From assembly GCA_002477505.1 (NCBI GenBank), contig DLQB01000063.1, positions 1-37,095 of the forward strand: a DNA stretch of 37,095 bases, written 5' to 3'. Both the position numbers and the translations under genes were made by a program. This stretch comes from Flavobacteriales bacterium UBA7443 (GTDB lineage: Bacteria; Bacteroidota; Bacteroidia; Flavobacteriales_D; Sanyastnellaceae). The notes below the pieces were generated by a model. It saw only the letters and a list, made by a program, of their open reading frames with translations, did no database searches and was not told the DNA's origin. This document shows positions 25,714 to 33,055 of the stretch, piece after piece (within the stretch, counting starts at the first letter, position 1; each line of letters starts with the position of its first letter).

Positions 25714-26440
25714 GCAAAGGCACCAAAAATCCATCTTTTAAGATGGGAATGGTCCGCACATTGTTTGGCGTAAGGCAGTATTTCACATCCTCGTTCAAGT
25801 TCAATTTTCGCAACCGCCTGCGGTGGGAGGAGGCCTTGAGAAAAGAGAACATGTTGTCCCGCGCTGAGCGATAGATGAATTTGGCCGCAACGGTGCTGTC
25901 TTCGTTCGCTGCGAATTTGCCGGAGCTGATGAGTTGATCCGCAATGGCACCCGCGCAAATCGTATCCTCCAAATTGAATTTGTCCTTCCATCCAGATCCT
26001 AGAATGAGGACATTTTCATTCTGTTCAAGGAGCCACTCACAGAGTGCGTTTAAATTATTCAAAGCGCCAATCACGACTGTCTTCTTATTGGCAGCTAGGT
26101 CAATCGCCTTCGTGCCATTTGTTGTGGTAAGTACCAATGTTTCACCCTTGAGTTCATTGGCTTTGGCCAAAAACGCGACGGGACTATTGCCCATGTCAAA
26201 TCCAGGTACAATTTCACCATTGCGTTCAGCGGCAGCGATGTATCCCTTGCTCTGCCATTCTCGGGCTTCGTCTACTTTGGCAACAGGTTTGATGCGGCGT
26301 ACGCCATTTTCAAGCGCCGTGCAAATCGCTGAAGTTGCTCTTAATACGTCGATCACGACCACCAATTCGAATCCTGACTCGTAAAGAGCATAGTCGGCGG
26401 GTGAAAAGCAAATTTCAACGTGATTCATGGTGTGTTTCAT
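25655..26440 (-). CDS. comB: 2-phosphosulfolactate phosphatase family protein
   Basis: Mg-dependent phosphatase of the ComB family, which in methanogens makes sulfolactate for coenzyme M; in bacteria the role is unsettled, with sulfolactate metabolism or another phosphoester suggested. Visible family segments are VVVIDVLRATSAICTAL (about 27-43), AAERNGEIVPGFDMGNSPVAF, LTTTNGTKA and GSGWKDKFNLEDTICAGAI. At 261 aa it is some 20 residues longer than usual; the extra tail (PVQTSPAQSPQKLPLEQ) is encoded where the next gene begins in another frame. The first ATG (26440) and the ATG four codons later are both possible starts. No other coenzyme M or sulfolactate gene is nearby. Confidence 0.88.
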   Translation of the reverse strand: MKHTMNHVEICFSPADYALYESGFELVVVIDVLRATSAICTALENGVRRIKPVAKVDEAREWQSKGYIAAAERNGEIVPGFDMGNSPVAFLAKANELKGETLVLTTTNGTKAIDLAANKKTVVIGALNNLNALCEWLLEQNENVLILGSGWKDKFNLEDTICAGAIADQLISSGKFAANEDSTVAAKFIYRSARDNMFSFLKASSHRRRLRKLNLNEDVKYCLTPNNVRTIPILKDGFLVPLHAPVQTSPAQSPQKLPLEQ

Positions 26441-26519
26441 CTAGATTGTGAAAGCGGAGAGCCAATAAAATCAGAATCTCGGAGGGCTTTGCAATTCGAA
26501 TATACGGCATGAATGCAAA

Positions 26520-27614
26520 TCAACGCTTTGGCAAAAAGCCGGGACGTACAATGCGCGCTGGAATGGCTTTCTTTCGGATTCGGATGTAGACGATTTCATC
26601 GAGTGCCCCCGCATCACGAAAAACATACCCCATGGCAATCCCGTAACCGAGGGTTGGCGATTGTGTTCCACTCGTAATGCGCCCAATGGCCTCGCCAGCA
26701 GCCGATTCGATGATATAGCCCTGGCGTGGAATTCCGCGTTCTTGCAATACAAATCCTCGCAACAATTCTTTTGAACCCGATTCTTTCTCTTCAGCGAATC
26801 GGTCGGAATCAACGAACGTCTTACTGAATTTAGTGATCCATCCGAGGCCAGCAGCAATGGGGGATGTTGTATCGTCAATGTCATTGCCGTACAGGCAAAA
26901 ACCAGCCTCCATGCGCAAAGTGTCCCGTGCACCGAGACCACATGGCTCGACCCCAGCATCGAGGAGCGCATTCCAAACCCCTTGCGCCTGTGCATTGGGT
27001 AGGTAGATTTCGAATCCTCCGGCACCGGTGTATCCCGTGGCGCTTAACAAAACGGTTTTCCCGCCCACGGTGGCCTGCTGGAAAGTGTAATAAGCCATTT
27101 CACCTATGCCCGCTTCTTTTACGAATGGTTGCAGGCACTCTGCGGCGCGGGGTCCTTGAACTGCAATCAATGACCATTCGTCAGATTCATCGGTAACTTC
27201 CGCATTCCAGCGGTTTTGCGTTGCAATCCATTCCCAATCTTTTTCACGGTTTGACGCATTGACGACGAGCATGAATTCGTTTCTGTTGAGGCAATAAACG
27301 AGCAAGTCGTCCACGATGCCACCTCGGCCATTGGGCATACAGCTGTACTGAACCTTGCCAGCTTCGAGCTTGCTTGCATCATTGGTTGTTATCCATTGAA
27401 TCAGGTCGAGAGCTTCGGGGCCTTTGATTCGAAATTCACCCATGTGGGAGACATCAAACATTCCGCATGATTCGCGAACAGCGTTGTGCTCTTGAATGAG
27501 TCCAGCATAGGAAACGGGCATATCAAAACCAGCAAAAGGAACCATTTTAGCTCCGGCATCGATGTGGTTTTGGTGGAGTGCTGTTTTCAAGACAGCGGAA
27601 TGTGTTTCGTTCAT
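26520..27614 (-). CDS. gcvT: Aminomethyltransferase (glycine cleavage T protein)
   Basis: T protein of the glycine cleavage system: transfers the methylene group from the lipoyl-H-protein intermediate to tetrahydrofolate, releasing ammonia. The 364-aa length and the segments AGFDMPVSYAGLIQEHNAVRES (quoted as MPVSYAG), FDVSHMGEF with the folate-site Asp, TTNDASKLEAGKVQYS, YTGAGGFEIY and GLGARDTLRMEAGFCLYGND are characteristic; Asp in GARD is the catalytic position. gcvH and gcvP are not in the window, which is common since the genes are often dispersed in Bacteroidota. The WbqC gene ends 9 bp upstream, so it may be the tail of the par-lepB transcript. Confidence 0.95.
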   Translation of the reverse strand: MNETHSAVLKTALHQNHIDAGAKMVPFAGFDMPVSYAGLIQEHNAVRESCGMFDVSHMGEFRIKGPEALDLIQWITTNDASKLEAGKVQYSCMPNGRGGIVDDLLVYCLNRNEFMLVVNASNREKDWEWIATQNRWNAEVTDESDEWSLIAVQGPRAAECLQPFVKEAGIGEMAYYTFQQATVGGKTVLLSATGYTGAGGFEIYLPNAQAQGVWNALLDAGVEPCGLGARDTLRMEAGFCLYGNDIDDTTSPIAAGLGWITKFSKTFVDSDRFAEEKESGSKELLRGFVLQERGIPRQGYIIESAAGEAIGRITSGTQSPTLGYGIAMGYVFRDAGALDEIVYIRIRKKAIPARIVRPGFLPKR

Positions 27615-27623
27615 GGGGCGAAT

Positions 27624-28271
27624 TTACTTCGAGTTGGAGGCTCGTTGCGTCAGGAATTGAATTTGTTGGCGCACCGCAGTAGGTCCCAGTGTCATTAATG
27701 CATCCAGAATGGAGCATCCGGCGATGAAACCATTCTTTGCCTCAAAAAGTTGGGTGTAACGTTCAAATTCCCATCCCGCTCCAGCTAATGCCGATTTGCT
27801 CCTCAGATCAATGGGCGAATGGGCAAATGTGGGTGGGGTTTGGCTAGAAGGCTTGAGGTCCCAATTGCATTGTTGGGCGACCCAGTCGATAGTGGCTTGA
27901 TTGAATGCGTACAAGGGCTTAGGATTCTCATTTGCTCCGGGAAGAAACGCCTGCCACAGGGCACGCAAGTCCTCTTCGAAATGCTCGAAGAATGGGGCGC
28001 CGCCGTAGGCCGATTGCAACGTTCGAAAGGAGTGAACAGACCGAAAATGGGCAGAGAGTAGGGGCGGGAGTTCTTTGTTCTCCGATTGCTTTTGGATTGG
28101 AAACGACAGGTGGATTTGTCCGCTAGGTCCACTGATGATCATTCGATTGCGCAGGGTTTGCTTGACAAATTTGGTGGGTGGCTCGTAGGCAAATTTGCCC
28201 CCATGGCATTGAGTGGCGAGGAACCACCAATGCAACGGTGGAAACGGGACCAAAGGCAGGACCGCTGTCAT
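27624..28271 (-). CDS. WbqC-like family protein
   Basis: Member of the WbqC family (215 aa). The family is named for a gene of O-antigen clusters, and its biochemical role is not established. Segments recognised: FPPLHWWFLA near the N-terminus, KQTLRNRMIISGPSG and LQSAYGGAPFFEHFEEDL. No signal peptide. In Bacteroidota it commonly follows lepB, as here; its start overlaps the lepB stop by 4 bp, implying coupled translation and a link to the cell-envelope/export block. Confidence 0.85.
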   Translation of the reverse strand: MTAVLPLVPFPPLHWWFLATQCHGGKFAYEPPTKFVKQTLRNRMIISGPSGQIHLSFPIQKQSENKELPPLLSAHFRSVHSFRTLQSAYGGAPFFEHFEEDLRALWQAFLPGANENPKPLYAFNQATIDWVAQQCNWDLKPSSQTPPTFAHSPIDLRSKSALAGAGWEFERYTQLFEAKNGFIAGCSILDALMTLGPTAVRQQIQFLTQRASNSK

Positions 28272-29869
28272 TGAACCGAACGGAACATGCGATCCCAGCG
28301 GATTTTGCTCTCACCGTGTTGGGCTTCATTTTGTTTCGAGAACCAGATGAATGAAGCGTGGCCCACGACGTGGGTTTGAGGCACGAATCCCCACATTCTT
28401 GAATCTGCTGACCGGTGTCGATTGTCTCCCATCATCCAATAATAATCCAGTGCAAATGTGTATGATTCACGCATCACGCCATCGATGAACACCTTTCCTT
28501 CGCGCATTTCCAAACGGTGTCCTTCGTAGGTGGTGATTGCTCGTCGGTAAAGCGCTAAGTTTCGTTCGGTCAGGTCAACGGTCATTCCTTGATGAGGCAG
28601 TGTTATGGGACCAAGGTTGTCGGGGTCCCAGAGGTCGAATTCAGGGCTAGAAGCATTTGGGAAGAGGTAGAGCGAACCCCGGTGCTGCGACATGTTCTTC
28701 CTCTCGACGGATTTGGCCAATTCACCGTTGCTAAGGAGTTCAACCTCCGAAGATGTGAGGGCCATGACGACCTCAATGGCATCACCGTTCATCTTTGCGG
28801 GGCCGAGATCTACGTTGGTGAGGTTCAATCCAGCAATGGCTCTGCGAGCGTCAAGCTGTGACTTAAAGGTCACCGTGTATTCGAATTGTACTCCGGCAGG
28901 TGGCTCGATGGCTTCGCCATTGATCTGCAATACTCCGTCTACCACAGATACTGTTTCACCAGGAAGCCCGACGCATCGTTTGACATAGTTTTCTGTTTTG
29001 TCCAACGGTCTTCCTTTGATGCCATACCGTTTCTCCAATTGTGACCTGCCCAGAGCATCATAGCGGGCAGGATTCTCCAAATACGTTTCCACGCTTCCTT
29101 GGGCATTGGCAATGCCTTCTCGGCGTAAAATGCTGTAATAATCATGTCCCGACAGGTTCTGGTCCACGACGATGGTATCTCCATGCGGGAAGTTGAAAAC
29201 AACAGCATCGTATCGCTCCACACTGCGAATCCCAGGAAGTCGATTGAATGGCAGCGCAAACCACTCAAGGTAACTCGGCGTCATTCCGCCGGGAATTACG
29301 TTGTGAATGAGTGGAATGGAAACGGGCGTTTGCGGAACCTTGGCACCATAGGCAGTTTTACTTACATACAGGTAGTCTCCAACCAGCATGCTGCCTTCCA
29401 TTGAGGCCGTTGGAATGGTGAATGCCTCAAAGATGAAGGTTCGTACAATCGTAGCGACGACCAATGCCCAGAGTATCGATTCACTCCAATCACGGAAAAC
29501 AGATTTCTTCTTGCCTTCCCAATTCCTACGTCCGACAAACGTTGCATCGCTCATGCTGAGCAGGGGGAGGAACAGCCACGGCAGCGCTCCAATTTTCCAT
29601 TGTTGCGCTGTTGAACGTTGGTTGTACGCAATGCCCAATTCAACCTGCATGATCACCAGCATGAGGAGGTTCACGCCAGGGATGATCAACAAAAACAGCC
29701 AATACCATGGACGGCCAATTGCTTTTAGCCACGCCCAGTAATTCAATCCCGGGACATATCCGTACCAGCTTGTTTGGCCAGCTTTTTTAAGAAGTTTGGG
29801 TAAGAAAATGATGTGCACGAGGAGAAGTGCGAACAACAAAATCCAAGGAAGCCATTGGGTGATAGACAT
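28268..29869 (-). CDS. lepB: Signal peptidase I, long Bacteroidota form
   Basis: Inner-membrane serine protease that removes signal peptides from exported proteins. At 533 aa it is far longer than E. coli LepB (324). The N-terminal part (about 1-110) has three or so extra hydrophobic segments, then a transmembrane stretch near 130-145. Catalytic Ser156 lies in TIPTASMEGSM, and the partner Lys297 in YVKRCVGLPGE. The two are about 140 residues apart because of an insertion typical of this phylum (about 195-290), and a second insertion separates Lys297 from box E GDNRHRSADSR (about 485-495). Its stop overlaps WbqC by 4 bp, and DUF5683 ends 2 bp upstream. Confidence 0.95.
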   Translation of the reverse strand: MSITQWLPWILLFALLLVHIIFLPKLLKKAGQTSWYGYVPGLNYWAWLKAIGRPWYWLFLLIIPGVNLLMLVIMQVELGIAYNQRSTAQQWKIGALPWLFLPLLSMSDATFVGRRNWEGKKKSVFRDWSESILWALVVATIVRTFIFEAFTIPTASMEGSMLVGDYLYVSKTAYGAKVPQTPVSIPLIHNVIPGGMTPSYLEWFALPFNRLPGIRSVERYDAVVFNFPHGDTIVVDQNLSGHDYYSILRREGIANAQGSVETYLENPARYDALGRSQLEKRYGIKGRPLDKTENYVKRCVGLPGETVSVVDGVLQINGEAIEPPAGVQFEYTVTFKSQLDARRAIAGLNLTNVDLGPAKMNGDAIEVVMALTSSEVELLSNGELAKSVERKNMSQHRGSLYLFPNASSPEFDLWDPDNLGPITLPHQGMTVDLTERNLALYRRAITTYEGHRLEMREGKVFIDGVMRESYTFALDYYWMMGDNRHRSADSRMWGFVPQTHVVGHASFIWFSKQNEAQHGESKIRWDRMFRSVQ

Positions 29870-29871
29870 GC

Positions 29872-30486
29872 TTAATTGCGGATAGTGGGTTGGTATGGCT
29901 TGGATGGTTTAGGATGCCAACAAAGCGAGAGGCCAGGGGAATTTTGATTTTGAAAACGAATGAAACCCCATCTTAAGGATAAATCTTCGCCTACATCAAA
30001 GGTTTTCAAATTTGCGCTTACATGGGCATCTAGAATGGACAGACCATGTATGCCGAATAGCATGAACCACGATAGATCTCGGAAGCGCTGGTCGTAGGAT
30101 TCTTGTTCGGTCAGTGTGTTGACGGTGGCGAATGAGGCCCCTTGATTTATCGCAGAAATTAGGTTCGAACGAGTCGCTTTCAAGTCTTCTGTATTATCCA
30201 ATAGAAATTTAACTCCGTATGCCATGCCTCCCCAAACGCAAGCGGCCTTGAAATAATTGCGATTGATCAATTGACCTGCACCTGGAACAAAATAGGCCCA
30301 CCGTGTGGTGTTTCGAATTTGCATTTCGGCTTGAGTCAGGACCGTGTCCTTTTTTGCAAAATCCGATGAAAAATCAACCATTTCTGCCGAATTACCGCTC
30401 AAATTCAAGCATAATGCTCCGAAAAGCATCCAAAGCCCAAGCGAGTTTATTTTCGAAAGGAGCCAATTTCTCACGTGCAATGTCAT
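29872..30486 (-). CDS. DUF5683 membrane protein
   Basis: Probable membrane protein of 204 aa and unknown function. The N-terminus is hydrophobic (LGLWMLFGALCLNLSG). The family hallmark is the segment WAYFVPGAGQLINRNYFKAACVWGG, of which VPGAGQLINRNYFK is the most conserved, followed by further hydrophobic stretches (MAYGVKFLL, WFMLFGIHGLSILD). Known: DUF5683 genes regularly sit directly after parB in Bacteroidota, as here (15-bp gap). Often dapB lies between DUF5683 and lepB; here it is absent and only 2 bp separate the two. A role in envelope or partition processes is suggested only by context. Confidence 0.82.
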   Translation of the reverse strand: MTLHVRNWLLSKINSLGLWMLFGALCLNLSGNSAEMVDFSSDFAKKDTVLTQAEMQIRNTTRWAYFVPGAGQLINRNYFKAACVWGGMAYGVKFLLDNTEDLKATRSNLISAINQGASFATVNTLTEQESYDQRFRDLSWFMLFGIHGLSILDAHVSANLKTFDVGEDLSLRWGFIRFQNQNSPGLSLCWHPKPSKPYQPTIRN

Positions 30487-30501
30487 TTTGAATCGCTCGA
30501 T

Positions 30502-31392
30502 TTATATCCCCCACTTTTGAAGCAAGGCATCGAGTTCTTCCGACGAAGCGTAGGGGATTTCGATTTTCCCCTTGCCACCGGATCCGCTTTTGAGTCGAAT
30601 GTTTTTACCAAATTTCAATCGAAGGTCGGCCTGGACTTTCTGTTCGTCAAAAGTCAGTACGGATTGATTTTTAGAAGCAGATGGTTTCTTTTTGACTTGT
30701 GCCAATTCTTCCACTTGACGCACAGAAAGGCTGTCTTTCAAAATCCGGTTGAACACCAACTGTTGCCAAGCGGTATCATCAATGGCAATGAGGGCTCGAG
30801 CATGCCCCATGCTGATTTGTTTTGTGCGAACGGCAATTTGCATTGGCCCAGGCAGTTGAAGGAGTCGCACATAATTGGTGATGGTACTTCGGTTCTTTCC
30901 GAGACGATTTCCAAGTTCTTCGTGGGTGAGATTGCATTCTTCAATAAGTCGCTGGAAGGAAACGGCAATCTCGATGGCGTGCAGGTCTTCGCGTTGAATG
31001 TTTTCGACCAAGGCCATTTCGAGCAGCGTTTGGTCGTTTGCTTCCCGAATGTATGCTGGGATTTCCTCAAGATTCGCGAGTTGCGCCGCTCGAAAGCGAC
31101 GTTCGCCACTAATGATTTGGTACTTGTCCGCACGAACTTTGTGGACGGTGATGGGCTGAATGATTCCCAGCTCTCGTAAGCTGGTGGCCAACTCTTGCAA
31201 GGGAGCTTCGTCAAAGTCTTTTCGAGGTTGATCCTTATTGGCTTCAATCTGACTAATGGTGAGCAGGGCGACATTTCCCGCCATTCTTCCAATGATGGGA
31301 GGCGAATCCGTTCGTTTGACGGTCACAACACGTTCAGGGGCGTCGGAGAGGAGTGCACCCAATCCTTTTCCCAAGGCTTGCTTCTTTGCCAT
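30502..31392 (-). CDS. parB: Chromosome partitioning protein ParB
   Basis: Binds parS centromere sites and spreads along DNA to help origin segregation. 296 aa, with the N-terminal ParB/Srx CTPase domain (ISGERRFRAAQLA, about 95-107, and MALVENIQREDLHAIE, about 126-141), a central helix-turn-helix DNA-binding domain (LTHEELGNRLGKNRSTITNYVRLL), and a C-terminal dimerisation segment ending LLQKWGI. The N-terminus AKKQALGKGLGALL is the typical ParA-contact peptide. It is encoded 13 bp downstream of parA on the same strand. No canonical parS (TGTTTCACGTGAAACA) was seen in the window. Confidence 0.96.
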   Translation of the reverse strand: MAKKQALGKGLGALLSDAPERVVTVKRTDSPPIIGRMAGNVALLTISQIEANKDQPRKDFDEAPLQELATSLRELGIIQPITVHKVRADKYQIISGERRFRAAQLANLEEIPAYIREANDQTLLEMALVENIQREDLHAIEIAVSFQRLIEECNLTHEELGNRLGKNRSTITNYVRLLQLPGPMQIAVRTKQISMGHARALIAIDDTAWQQLVFNRILKDSLSVRQVEELAQVKKKPSASKNQSVLTFDEQKVQADLRLKFGKNIRLKSGSGGKGKIEIPYASSEELDALLQKWGI

Positions 31393-31405
31393 CGGTTCCC
31401 TCCGG

Positions 31406-32218
31406 TTATTGATTGGTCAGTGGAATGGATTTCTCCTCATCCGTCAACTGGGTCATGCGGTTTCGTTGAAGTATTTCACGAGCCAAATTCAAGTAATTGA
31501 TAGACCCTTTGGATGAAGCATCATGCATGATGATGGATTCTCCAAAACTAGGGGCCTCTCCGAGCCGCGTATTCCGGTGGATGACCGTTTTCATCACCAT
31601 GTCTTGAAAGTGGGTTCGAACTTCATCTACGACTTGGTTGGCAAGACGCAGTCGAGTGTCGTACATCGTCAAGAGTATTCCTTCTACATCGAGTGATTCA
31701 TTCAGTTGGCTCTGAACGATTTTAATGGTATTCAACAGTTTTCCGAGGCCTTCAAGGGCGAAATATTCACATTGAACAGGAATGAGCACGGAGTCTGCAG
31801 CCGTCAGGGAATTGATGGTAATCAAGCCTAGACTTGGCGAGCAATCGATAAGAATGAAATCGTACTCATCTTTGAGTGCGCCAATGGAGTTTCTAAGCTG
31901 CTGCTCTCGGGCCTCAACGGAGATGAGTTCAATTTCGGCTCCGACCAAATCAATCCGGGCCGGAAGGATATCCAGGTGCGGAGTGGATGTTTTTTGAATG
32001 AAGGACTTCACTCCCGAGTCACCGAGCAAAGCCTCGTAGGTGCCTGATTCGACCGTCGAAGGATCAATGCCCAGCCCTGAGGTCGCGTTGGCCTGTGGAT
32101 CTGCATCGATGAGCAGTGTCTTGTATTCCAAAACAGCAAAGCATGCTCCTAAATTGATGGCAGTCGTTGTTTTGCCGACACCTCCTTTCTGATTTGCTAT
32201 TGCGATGACCTTGCCCAT
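31406..32218 (-). CDS. parA: Chromosome partitioning ATPase ParA (Soj)
   Basis: P-loop ATPase that moves ParB-parS complexes across the nucleoid. 270 aa, chromosomal (short) type with no N-terminal HTH domain. The deviant Walker A KGGVGKTTTAINLG is at residues 10-23 with its signature lysine; LLIDADPQANATSGLG is the A' motif; FILIDCSPSLGLITIN is Walker B. It leads the block parA-parB-DUF5683-lepB-WbqC, read leftward. A possible promoter lies about 175 bp upstream (32393-32426). Confidence 0.96.
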   Translation of the reverse strand: MGKVIAIANQKGGVGKTTTAINLGACFAVLEYKTLLIDADPQANATSGLGIDPSTVESGTYEALLGDSGVKSFIQKTSTPHLDILPARIDLVGAEIELISVEAREQQLRNSIGALKDEYDFILIDCSPSLGLITINSLTAADSVLIPVQCEYFALEGLGKLLNTIKIVQSQLNESLDVEGILLTMYDTRLRLANQVVDEVRTHFQDMVMKTVIHRNTRLGEAPSFGESIIMHDASSKGSINYLNLAREILQRNRMTQLTDEEKSIPLTNQ

Positions 32219-32534
32219 TGCTTCGAGTAATTTTTTCCAAACGCCTCGTTTCTCAACGCGAGCGTTTTTAATCTAGTATGAATCAGATCCGATACGAAGG
32301 TTGAAATCCGTTTAATTTACTCGGTCTAAACGCGCCCAAAGCACGGATGCAGACAGAGCAGGATTCACGTATCTCACTTGCTCGGAACCCTTCAAAGATA
32401 ATGTGCCATGATTCTGGCGCGAGCAAAAGTTTTCAACGCTTCTTCACGTCTCTAGAAAACGATATGTACCGGACTTCGGCCATTTTACGGGAGAGAGGTT
32501 TCAACCGAAGTGGATACCTTCTTGAGGAGGCTAT
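32219..32534. other. Intergenic region upstream of parA
   Basis: 316 bp without a convincing gene. It holds a candidate parA promoter (32393-32426), a bulged inverted repeat near 32237-32270 (AAACG.CTCG / CGAG CGTTT) and a 7-bp inverted repeat (ACTTCGG near 32474, CCGAAGT near 32508) just after the DUF3276 stop, neither with a clear T-run in the needed direction. A plus-strand frame starting at 32347 reads into DUF3276 in antisense and is not supported. Confidence 0.4.
32393..32426 (-). promoter_or_regulatory. Candidate parA promoter
   Basis: Minus strand TTG (32426-32424), a 23-nt spacer and TATCTTTG (32400-32393), matching the Bacteroidota consensus TTG-N17-23-TAnnTTTG. The distance to the parA start implies a leader of about 170 nt. 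Confidence 0.45.
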
Positions 32535-32963
32535 TCAGAGGTCTTCGAAACTGATGTCATCGGAGGTCTTGGACTCTTCAGTACTATCCGATTCGGCAGA
32601 AGAAGGCAACTCTGATGTGTCAGAGTCGTTTTCCGCAGCAGCGCCTTCATTGGATTCGCTGTTGGCATATTTGGCCTCGCGTTCCGCAATGGGATCGCGG
32701 TAATCGCCCGTGGCCATTAATTCATCAATTTTGTCAACAGCCGCCACAAATCCTTCCTCGAAATTTTGGAAATCCTCGCGGTAGAGAAAGATTTTATGCT
32801 TTTGATAGTGCACATTGCCATCGTCATCAAAACGCCGTTTGCTTTCGGTAATGGTCATGTACAAATCTCGACCTCTCGTTGCTTTTACATCAAAAAAGTA
32901 CGTGCGTTTTCCGGCTCGTACAGGTTTTGAAAAAATCTCTTCTCTATTGCTTTGGTCGCTCAT
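32535..32963 (-). CDS. DUF3276 / PUR-domain nucleic-acid-binding protein
   Basis: Small protein (142 aa). Residues 1-80 form the DUF3276 domain, a bacterial PUR (whirly-like) fold that binds DNA or RNA: EEIFSKPVRAGKRTYFFDVKATRG, quoted as EEIFSKPVRAGKRTYFFD, with DLYMTITESKRRF and HKIFLYREDF. The last 50 residues are an acidic, Ser-rich tail (SESNEGAAAENDSDTSELPSS and onward), variable in this family. Known: the Borrelia homologue BpuR binds RNA and DNA and regulates gene expression. Single gene with its own promoter candidate at 33009-33035 containing a palindrome. The target here is unknown. Confidence 0.88.
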   Translation of the reverse strand: MSDQSNREEIFSKPVRAGKRTYFFDVKATRGRDLYMTITESKRRFDDDGNVHYQKHKIFLYREDFQNFEEGFVAAVDKIDELMATGDYRDPIAEREAKYANSESNEGAAAENDSDTSELPSSAESDSTEESKTSDDISFEDL

Positions 32964-33008
32964 GATGACGTATCTATTGACGCTAATATATTCGACGGAT
33001 ACGTTTAT

Positions 33009-33035
33009 GCAAAATTATTTGTCCAATGGACACCA
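33009..33035 (-). promoter_or_regulatory. Candidate DUF3276 promoter with palindrome in the spacer
   Basis: Minus strand TAATTTTGC (33017-33009) matches TAnnTTTG plus C; a TTG lies 16 nt upstream, one short of the usual range. The spacer contains a perfect inverted repeat TGTCCA-A-TGGACA (33020-33032), placed where a bound repressor would block polymerase. The start codon is about 46 bp downstream. Confidence 0.5.
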
Positions 33036-33055
33036 AAAAGAATCAGCAATCGGAA

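Noticed and set aside
32237..32270. Inverted repeat AAACG/CGTTT upstream of parA as a terminator
   Set aside because: The T-run is on the plus strand, where no gene ends; on the minus strand A-residues follow, so it would not stop DUF3276 transcripts.
32347..32703. Plus-strand frame of 118 codons upstream of and antisense to DUF3276
   Set aside because: Its second half is the antisense of the acidic Ser-rich tail of DUF3276, the first half shows no family resemblance, and no promoter is visible.
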